Below, piece after piece: positions 58,223 through 64,000 of a stretch of 64,000 bases of DNA. Position 1 is the stretch's first letter, and every line of letters begins with the position of its first letter. Position numbers and translations under genes: made by a program. Source of the stretch: Costus lasius (taxonomy: Eukaryota; Streptophyta; Magnoliopsida; Zingiberales; Costaceae); contig CM050448.1 in NCBI GenBank assembly GCA_027563935.2, forward strand, positions 68,891,843 to 68,955,842, in the 5' to 3' direction. The notes below the pieces were generated by a model. It made no database searches and was not told the origin of the DNA. It saw nothing but the letters and a program-made list of their open reading frames with translations.

Positions 58223-58586
58223 GTTATTAATCTTATTCTCATTCTTAATTATAACATTGATCTTATTCTTGATAACTATCTTCATCTTCATTTTGATCTT
58301 ATTCTTGATAACTATCTTCATTTTGATTATGATCCATATTTGATGTTTATCATTTTGTAATCTTAATTTAATATTGATTTTGTTCATGATCATTATGTTG
58401 ATCTTGATTTTAAACATGATTTCAAACTTCATCTTATGATATTCATCTTTATCTTCTTTTTAATCTTAATCTTAAACACGATTTTGATCTTGTTTGTAAT
58501 CTTGGTCTTCAATCTTGATATTGTTATTCATATTGATATTGATCTAATCATGATGAAAATTTTGAACTCGATAATGAGCTTTAATT
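58223..58586. repeat. 364-bp broken satellite unit (6 of 6)
   Basis: It is the counterpart of 51174 at offset 7,049 bp, followed by a single 491-bp unit with TTCTGGATAATTATC. The left block has this 855-bp pair twice, the right block once. Confidence 0.82.
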
Positions 58587-60648
58587 GTTATTAATCTTAT
58601 TCACATTCTTAATTATAACAATGATCTTATTCTGGATAATTATCTTTATCTTCATTTTGATCTCAGATTTCAGTTTTAATCTTATAATCTTCATCTTTAT
58701 CTTGCTCCTAATATTCATCTTAAACTTGATTTTGATCTCTGTGGATATATTGATTTTTAATCTTGATATTAATATTTATATTTATCTTGGTCTTTTAATG
58801 ATGAGGATGCTGATCTTGATTATGATCCATATTTGATGTTTATCATTTTGCAATGTTAATTTAATATTGATTTTGTTCATGATCATTATGTTGATCTTGA
58901 TTTTAGTCATGATTTCAAACTTCATCTTATGATATTCTTCTTTATCTTCTTTTTAATCTTAATCTTAAACACGATTTTGATCTTGTTTGTAATCTTGGTC
59001 TTCCATCTTGATATTGTTATTCATATTGATATTGATCTAATCATGATGAAAATTTTGAACACGATATTGAGCTTTAATTGTTATTAATCTTATTCTCATT
59101 CTTAATTATAACATTCATCTTATTTTTGATAATTATCTTCATCTTCATTTTGATCTCAGTTTTGATCTCAGATTTCATTTTTAATCTTATAATTTTCATC
59201 TTTATCTTGCTCCTAATATTCATCTTAAACTAGATTTTAATCTCTGCGGAAATATTGATTTTTAATCTTGATATTAATATTTATATTTATCTTGGCCTTT
59301 TAATGATGAGAACGTTGATCTTGATTGTGATCCATATTTGATGTTTATCATTTTGCAATCTTAATTTAATATTGATTTTGTTCATGATCATGATGTTGAT
59401 CTTGATTTTAAATATGATTTCAAACTTTATCTTATGATATTCATCTTTGTCTTCTTTTTAATCTAAATCTTTAACACAATTTTGATCTTGTTTGTAATCT
59501 TGGTCTTCAATCTTAATATTGTTAATCATATTGATATTGATCTAATCATGATGAAAATTTTGAACTCGATATTGAGCTTTAATTGTTATTAATCTTATTC
59601 TCATTCTTAATTATAACATTGATCTTATTCTAGATAATTATCTTCATCTTCATCTTGATATCAGTTTTGATCTCAGATTTCAGTTTTAATCTTATAATCT
59701 TCATCTTTATCTTGCTCCTAATATTCATCTTAAACTCGATTCTGATCTATGTGGAAATATTAATTTTTAATCTTGATATTAATATTTATATTTGTCTTGG
59801 TCTTTTAATGATAAAGATGTTAATCTTGATTATGATCCATGTTTGATGTTTATCATTTTGAAATCTTAATTTAATATTGATTTTGTTCATGATTATGATG
59901 TTGATCTTGATTTTAATCATGATTTCAAACTTCATCTTATGATATTCATCTTTATTTTCTTTTTAATCTTAATCTTAAACACGATTTTGATCTTGTTTGT
60001 AATCTTGGTCTTTAATCTTGATATTGTTATTCATATTGATATTGATCTAATCATGATGAAAATTTTGAACTCGATATTGAACTTTAATTGTTATTAATCT
60101 TATTCTCATTCTTAATTATAACATTGATCTTATTCTTGATAATTATCTTCATATTCATTTTTATCTCAGTTTTGATCTCAGATTTCAGTTTTAATCTTAT
60201 AATTTTCATCTTTATCTTGCTCCTAATATTCATCTTAAACTAGATTTTAATCTTTGCGGAAATATTGATTTTTAAACTTGATATTAATATTTATATTTAT
60301 CTTGGCCTTTTAATGATGAGGATGTTGATCTTGATTATGATCCATATTTGATGTTTATCATTTTGCAATCTTAATTTAATATTGATTTTGTTCATAATCA
60401 TGATGTTGATCTTGATTTTAATCATGATTTCAAACTTCATCATATGATATTCGTCTTTATCTTCTTTTTAATCTTAATCTTAAACTCGATTTTGATCTTG
60501 TTTGTAATCTTGGTCTTAAATCTTGATATTACTATAAATATTGATATTGATTTAATTATAATGAAAATTTTGAACTCGATTATGAGCTTTAATTGTTATT
60601 AATCTTATTCTCATTTTTAATTATAACATTGATCTTATTCTTGATAAC

Positions 60649-60653
60649 TATAT
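60649..60653. other. Putative 5-bp target site at the satellite/LTR junction
   Basis: TATAT directly precedes the TG of the LTR. The satellite runs in register up to TTGATAACTAT; related units continue with CTTCATCTTC. A 5-bp target duplication is usual for LTR elements, but the partner copy lies outside the window, so this is unconfirmed. Confidence 0.45.
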
Positions 60654-60727
60654 TGTTGGGGTATGCCCTTAGGCTAATGTTTGAGGCCTTGGGATTGTAA
60701 CAGTATCATGTAATAAACTCTTCTGTT

Positions 60728-60733
60728 TATAAA
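60728..60733 (+). promoter_or_regulatory. Possible TATA box, early in the LTR
   Basis: TATAAA in the context TTTATAAAGGC lies 75 bp into the LTR. It would make U3 unusually short, so it may be chance. An AATAAA occurs just before it, near 60,713. Confidence 0.2.
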
Positions 60734-61470
60734 GGCATGGTTGTTATTCAGTTTGTTACCTTGTCTGCTGTAATAAGTGTACTTCTGAATAATGTCTCAA
60801 AGCTGTTCAGCTAGGCTGACAAGCTTTATGTCCTTAGTCGAGATATCTTGGTGAACATGAGACAGCCTTGATATGATTGAGACTAATATGTGTTCTAATC
60901 TTATAGGATGCTTCGAGCATGGAATAAGGTGTAGACTCATGGGTACATTGGATGTACTGGACAGACCCTACTAGGATATTCAGTTGTTTGTCACAATGTG
61001 AATATTCCTTGATTGCAACAAGTGGCACATTTCCTCTGACTTGAGATCACTTGTGTTTCTAAATGATGATTGTCATTGTTTTGAGGTAGTTCAATATCAT
61101 TTGAAAGACAATGATTATAGACTATCTTGGATGGTGAGCTTGAATCAGGTTAGGGCACTAGTGATAGACATAGGATTGCCATCTCCTTGTTTAAGGAGTG
61201 TGATGTTCTACAGGGGCCCCCTGGATGAGATGATTGAGAAAGTGTATGGCCATACCCAGGTGACTGTGTTCATCTGATCTAATCATGCTTATCATATTGG
61301 AGCTACAAGCTTGACACGCTTGTCCAATAAGAACATCCAGTGGCAAAGGAAAGATGCATGCCTTGTGAGTTAGAGTCACACTTGTGCTGTGGTTTGGGTG
61401 AAGTCTTGGAAGACTCTTTCCTTTCTATCGGGAGACAGTGATGTGTTGCTAGATACCCCTCACTGATCGT

Positions 61471-61486
61471 GATAACGTGAGTTATC
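61471..61486. repeat. Inverted repeat GATAAC-GTGA-GTTATC
   Basis: Perfect 6-bp arms flank a 4-base loop inside the LTR. It could be a protein-binding dyad or chance. Confidence 0.5.
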
Positions 61487-61613
61487 GTTACCGACAGGTA
61501 TAGGAAACCCTTAGGGTCGCACAATTTGATGATATGGCTTACTTAAGTCAGATCGTGTGGACTGAATTGTTTAGGTTCAGTTTAAAGGGGTTTTAAACTC
61601 TGATTGTAAGTGA

Positions 61614-61749
61614 GATCTGGTCTGATCATGTTTGATTGATTAGGGCTTGAGATCGGTAAGCTTCGATCGAGAGATTTGATGCTAGATCGGTGAGATCAGG
61701 AGCATCTTGAGATCAACGGTGATCTTGAGCCTTGAGGTTCAATAAGATC
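61614..61749. repeat. GATC-dense segment in the LTR
   Basis: Nine GATC tetramers fall in 136 bp (61614, 61624, 61651, 61665, 61685, 61694, 61711, 61721, 61746), mostly inside AGATC or TGATC words such as GAGATCGGT and TAGATCGGT. About one half would be expected by chance. They look like a degenerate short repeat and might be a U3 enhancer-type cluster; this is inference. Confidence 0.6.
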
Positions 61750-62230
61750 GACCATTGCTTGGGCTGATTTGGTCTTGGACCAAAGTCATTTGAACCGGCT
61801 CATCTTGTGAGCGCTTGGTTCAAAGATTCGAATGGGGTGAAGGAGTTACGGTTCACTTCATGTGAACGCATAACCGTTGAGAGTAATGGGTTGCTATTTT
61901 TGGATAGCAACGCCTCCACGTTGATTACAACGTTCGCTCAATCGCCTCTCATCACTTTGGACGATTTTTCTCTCTTCTCGTGTGAAAAAGCTCTCGACGA
62001 GTGTAGAGGAAGTTCTTCTTCGCCAAGCCCAAAGGATCTCATCTCCTCCACGCGCAAAGGACCCTTGAAGCTTTGCTAGCACAAAGACGACAAGGAGAAG
62101 CCATTCCTCATCGTGTGTGCGTCGACTAGGGAGAAGATCCCTTTCGGTCTTTGATTCCAACACACCATCCAACGAATGGCGATGGTATGATTCTTCTTGA
62201 TATTTGCAATCGGTTTTTCATAGTTGATCA

Positions 62231-62238
62231 TATATATC
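62231..62238 (+). promoter_or_regulatory. Possible TATA box, late in the LTR
   Basis: TATATATC lies 139 bp before the LTR end. A start ~30 bp downstream would leave a short R-U5 of about 100 bp, the usual order in plant LTRs. No experimental or comparative support is available here. Confidence 0.25.
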
Positions 62239-62313
62239 ATGCAACCGATTCTTGATGCCCTAATTTCCGCCCATGCAATAGTGTTCTATGTGCATGTATT
62301 AGGGTTTTGCGCC

Positions 62314-62361
62314 CCCCTCTTGAAAGGGGTTTTATCCGCTTGCGCTCCCCCCTTGAAGGGG
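62314..62361 (+). repeat. Two C/G hairpins at the LTR 3' end
   Basis: CCCCT-CTTGAA-AGGGG (62314-62329) and CCCC-TTGAA-GGGG (62349-62361) sit in two imperfect ~33-bp repeats, each beginning GCGC. They lie in the last 60 bp of the LTR, presumably U5, just ahead of the primer site. In RNA they would form two stem-loops beside the tRNA-binding site. Confidence 0.65.
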
Positions 62362-62372
62362 ACTCCTGCAAT

Positions 62373-62388
62373 TGGTATCAAAGCAGGC
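62373..62388 (+). other. Primer binding site, initiator-Met tRNA
   Basis: TGGTATCAAAGC fits the common plant site TGGTATCAGAGC (complement of the 3' end of initiator-methionine tRNA) with one mismatch (A for G at the ninth base), followed by AGGC. Its position, two bases after the CA end of the LTR, fixes the LTR boundary and the element's orientation. Confidence 0.82.
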
Positions 62389-63145
62389 TTTTATGCATGA
62401 TAAATATGTTTGCTGTGATTTGTGATCCTTGTATGCGCCATGTTACTAGATCTAGACTACATGCGAAACTTTACTAGTTATGTATTGTTGTTGGCGCATG
62501 TATGGGTAGCGCTTCTATAAGTTGTGTTTGATGTTTATCTTACAAAAAAAATAAAATGACTTGCGCGCTTACCATTAGATCTAAATGGCGCCTGCAGTAA
62601 ACCCTTAGACGGGTTATTAGGGTTGAAGTCGTCCTCTAAGTTAGATCCAACTGGTCTGATCAGACTATCTGACAGCCTAGATGGGTCGACCAGAGAGCAC
62701 CTGTGCGTAAGCTATAGGTGGCTCTAGGTCGACTGCATCAAAGGCGTGTAGCGATGTCTGATGGAGACACTTTATGAACGCACATGAGTTAGGCCCGGGG
62801 TCACACCCGTTTGCCAGATCTCATAGTGGTCGTTCAGCCCTGCCGCATGCATGTTTGACCACTGGGTCAACTCAAGTCAGTTAGGACTTGGTGCATGCAA
62901 GGGCAATGGATCTGACTAGGTTGGATGAGTGGATCCCTAGTAATGGACCGTTGTAAAGTTGTAGGGCCTATAAGGAAATTAAAATTCATACCCATGGGGT
63001 TTTTCGAAATTTAATTTCATGAATGGATCACATGATGATTGATGCATATGTATGTTTATTTCATCTTATGTGGGCTGCCCAAGTTAAATGTGTGCTGTGC
63101 TGGGGCCTGCGTGCCTGGTAATGATTTTGTAAATTAATTTTAATT

Positions 63146-63161
63146 GTGATCTGCGAATCAC
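63146..63161 (+). other. Hairpin with CTGCGA loop, copy 1
   Basis: GTGAT-CTGCGA-ATCAC has a 5-bp perfect stem and a six-base loop. It is preceded by TAATT and followed by CTTGT, as is copy 2 with one change (TCTTGT). Confidence 0.65.
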
Positions 63162-63185
63162 CTTGTACTTAATTTATAAAATGTA

Positions 63186-63203
63186 ATTGACCTGCGAGTC
63201 AAT
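63186..63203 (+). other. Hairpin with CTGCGA loop, copy 2
   Basis: ATTGAC-CTGCGA-GTCAAT has a 6-bp perfect stem with the same loop as copy 1 but different stem bases. The loop is identical and the stem pairing is kept, although the arms differ at several positions. Confidence 0.65.
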
Positions 63204-63215
63204 CTTGTCTAGATA

Positions 63216-63235
63216 GATTAATTTGTAAATTAATC
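63216..63235 (+). other. Inverted repeat GATTAATT-TGTA-AATTAATC
   Basis: Eight-bp perfect arms with a 4-base loop follow directly after the two CTGCGA hairpins. A TTTGTAAATTAAT word identical to its centre also occurs near 63,127, so a ~95-bp imperfect direct repeat may frame the hairpin pair. Confidence 0.6.
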
Positions 63236-63257
63236 GGACAAGAGCACTGAGCACACT

Positions 63258-63315
63258 TGGCAGAGGCGCATGCAGCAAGTGGCTTGACCAGGTGGAAGGT
63301 CTAGGGTTCGACCCT
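63258..63315 (+). ncRNA. tRNA-like box A / box B pair (possible SINE head)
   Basis: TGGCAGAGGCG (63258-63268) resembles the box A consensus TRGCNNAGYGG with two mismatches, and GGTTCGACCCT (63305-63315) resembles box B GGTTCGANTCC. Starts are 47 bp apart, close to the 44 bp or more of a tRNA. The surrounding bases do not fold into a full cloverleaf that I can see, so a functional tRNA is unlikely. A decayed SINE or a tRNA-derived piece carried by the retroelement is the alternative to chance. Confidence 0.35.
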
Positions 63316-63322
63316 AGGACCT
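63297..63322 (+). other. Strong hairpin over the box B motif
   Basis: AGGTCTAGGG pairs with CCCTAG(G)ACCT around the loop TTCGA: ten base pairs with one bulged G at 63318. The inner arms CTAGGG/CCCTAG are perfect. Confidence 0.65.
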
Positions 63323-63662
63323 GGCGCATATTCCTGGTGGGCACACCAGATCTGCAGATGGAGCTTGGGCCCTGGTTTGGGTCAGATGAGCAGCAAAAAG
63401 CCCCATGATGAAAAGCAAGTCAAGACTTAAGTTAGGTTAAGGTCTTACTTAGGCTATGGGCTTTTACCACATAAGATTCATGCTTTCTTTTATTGCTTTA
63501 TAAGTAGAACAGCATGTTTTAATTTATCTTCTGCTATCACCATAGGATTGCATGATAGTGAGGAAGATAAAAGACCGTTAAAATCCAACGCTAAAATATC
63601 AAGCTCGTAAGCCTTCTGACGCGAAACCTCACTGTTCTGACTATCGTTGGAGCCGTGTTGTA

Positions 63663-63675
63663 CCCACTCAGTGGG
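63663..63675 (+). other. Hairpin with TCA loop, copy 1
   Basis: CCCAC-TCA-GTGGG is preceded by GTGTTGTA and followed by CAC. Together with the copy 209 bp on, it forms a pair of the same design. Confidence 0.6.
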
Positions 63676-63871
63676 CACGTCCATCTATCTTCAGACGGTG
63701 TGTGATTACACCTGCGTGTTACAGAGTAGGGATTTATCCCTTCTCGTTGCTCAGCATAGCACGTGGTGGTCCAGGGAGTAGGTCGGGTCAGCTTGACCAT
63801 GTAGGCTACATATGTGGCGCATATGGTAGCACATGGAGGCAGCCATCTGTGGGGTCAGAGATTGTGTTGTA

Positions 63872-63884
63872 CCAACTCAGTTGG
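63872..63884 (+). other. Hairpin with TCA loop, copy 2
   Basis: CCAAC-TCA-GTTGG is preceded by GTGTTGTA and followed by CAC, as in copy 1. The third stem pair is A:T here and C:G in copy 1, a compensating double change. Confidence 0.6.
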
Positions 63885-64000
63885 CACAGTCGGCTGGATT
63901 GCCCAGATGAAGGGGAATCGCACGGGTTGGCGATTGGCTGGGACAGCCTACCAGAAATTAGTGCTTGTACTCTCTGTGCATCTTATCTCGCCTGAGCGGG

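Larger units (their letters stand above)
1..60651. repeat. AT-rich satellite array, ~505-bp unit, about 120 unit equivalents
   Basis: The stretch is one uninterrupted head-to-tail tandem array with every unit in the same orientation. Conserved landmarks recur every ~505 bp: TTGTTATTAATC, CTTGCTCCTAATATTC, TTTGATGTTTATCATTTTG and GTTCATGATCATGATG. Examples of the TTGTTATTAATC start are 14238, 14743, 15248, 15753, 16246, 16751, 17257, 17761, 18266, 18770, 19275, 19780 and 20285. The + strand is rich in T and pyrimidine (runs such as CTTCATCTTCATTTT). No transposon, RNA gene or unique sequence interrupts it. Common unit lengths are 493, 505 and 517 bp, from one, two or three copies of a 12-bp word; broken units of 215 and 364 bp also occur. 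A role as centromeric or other heterochromatic satellite is inferred from size and uniformity only. Confidence 0.97.
54869..60651. repeat. Segmental duplication block, right copy, rearranged
   Basis: At 54,870/54,871 TTGATCTAAT is joined to TGTTATTAATC, skipping GATGAAAATTTTGAACTC and more. The left copy needs a jump from about 47,907 to about 48,450 to match, so the offset drops from 6,966 to 6,425 (541 bp lost). From 55,861 to ~56,770 the match is again to 47,940-48,850, at an offset of 7,921. About 54,901-55,240 and 56,401-56,740 are therefore paralogous to each other, 1,500 bp apart. The block ends abruptly at the retrotransposon. Confidence 0.78.
60654..62370 (+). repeat. 5' long terminal repeat, 1,717 bp
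   Basis: It starts TGTTGGGGTATGCCC and ends GACTCCTGCA, i.e. TG...CA, with the primer binding site 2 bp further on. The length is at the long end for plant LTRs. Base composition changes sharply from the satellite at its left edge. No open frame inside it is convincing: those near 60,834-61,524 and 61,807-62,172 overlap on both strands and match no family I know. The matching 3' LTR is not in the window. Confidence 0.82.
60654..64000 (+). mobile_element. LTR retrotransposon, 5' part, inserted in the satellite; cut by the window edge
   Basis: The element begins with a TG...CA long terminal repeat and an initiator-methionine primer site, then runs off the right edge. Nothing in the 1.6 kb after the primer site looks like gag, protease, integrase or reverse transcriptase, and stops interrupt all frames. 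A long non-coding leader is possible, as is a non-autonomous element of the LARD or TR-GAG sort. Superfamily (Copia or Gypsy) cannot be decided without the coding part. The satellite probably resumes on the far side. Confidence 0.85.
62389..64000 (+). other. Retrotransposon leader or internal region without a recognisable gene
   Basis: These 1.6 kb follow the primer site. No frame gives a protein I recognise. The longest near the edge (63702-63995) begins with GTG and has no family features. The region holds several hairpins (63146-63235, 63297-63322, 63663-63675, 63872-63884) and a tRNA-like box pair (63258-63315). Elsewhere (62389-63120, 63330-63650) I see nothing definable. Confidence 0.6.

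Noticed and set aside
1..60651. CRISPR array or phage/bacterial repeat
   Set aside because: There is no short repeat with unique spacers and no cas gene; units are contiguous 505-bp homologues.
1..60651. CENP-B box or telomere-type repeats as evidence of a centromere or chromosome end
   Set aside because: No TTCGNNNNANNCGGG-like word and no TTTAGGG run was found; location must come from other data.
1..60651. Organellar (mitochondrial or plastid) AT-rich DNA
   Set aside because: No organelle gene, rRNA or tRNA in 60 kb, and the array is directly joined to a nuclear-type LTR retrotransposon.
61807..62079. 90-codon + strand frame in the LTR, overlapped by a 92-codon minus strand frame
   Set aside because: Overlapping opposite frames inside an LTR with no recognisable domain; the + frame does not start with a clear ATG context.
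63258..63326. A complete tRNA gene
   Set aside because: Only box A-like and box B-like words and one strong hairpin are present; no acceptor stem or anticodon arm could be paired.
63702..63995. 97-codon frame near the right edge, considered as a gag start
   Set aside because: It starts with GTG, ends at a stop before the edge, and lacks any gag feature such as a zinc knuckle; it is also overlapped by hairpin copy 2.

Overview
The window is plant nuclear DNA with two parts. Positions 1 to about 60,651 are one unbroken, very AT-rich satellite array. Two 60-base lines counted by hand gave 20 and 25% G+C. From 60,654 to the right edge lies the 5' part of an LTR retrotransposon on the + strand, with clearly higher G+C. 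The plant assignment rests on this element: a TG...CA LTR of 1,717 bp followed by a primer binding site for initiator-methionine tRNA. I cannot name the species. A long array of this kind fits a centromeric, pericentromeric or subtelomeric heterochromatin block in a large repeat-rich genome; that placement is inference.

The satellite unit is about 505 bp, roughly 120 unit equivalents, all in the same orientation. Each unit is itself an old dimer of two diverged halves (about 245 and 260 bp), each half built from short TTGATC/TTGATA/TTAATC-like words. Region by region: 1-7,920 holds three near-identical copies of a 2,639-bp five-unit higher-order repeat (HOR), with a fourth broken copy to about 8,390. 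8,390-13,990 holds a 3.54-kb segment present twice and a 1,010-bp two-unit duplication. 13,733-23,290 is a regular 505-bp ladder with an alternating two-unit pattern. 23,290-28,160 is mixed. At about 28,163 a shortened unit marks a switch to a second subfamily. 28,160-46,100 contains 215-bp broken units and fused units. 46,100-60,651 contains about 7-kb segmental duplications whose length difference is exactly one 855-bp sub-unit.

I find no protein-coding gene. The many short hydrophobic open frames in the satellite are a by-product of a repeat word whose length is a multiple of three, which keeps stop codons out of particular frames; those whose first codon I checked do not begin with ATG. 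The retrotransposon part in view (LTR, primer binding site, 1.6 kb of leader or internal sequence) shows no gag or pol reading frame. It does show paired hairpins with an identical loop and compensating stem changes, a hint of conserved RNA structure, and a tRNA-like box A/box B arrangement.

The most informative content is the record of satellite evolution (nested dimers, HORs, broken units and unequal exchange, all readable at base level) and the structured leader of what may be a non-autonomous, LARD- or TR-GAG-like retroelement inserted into the array.
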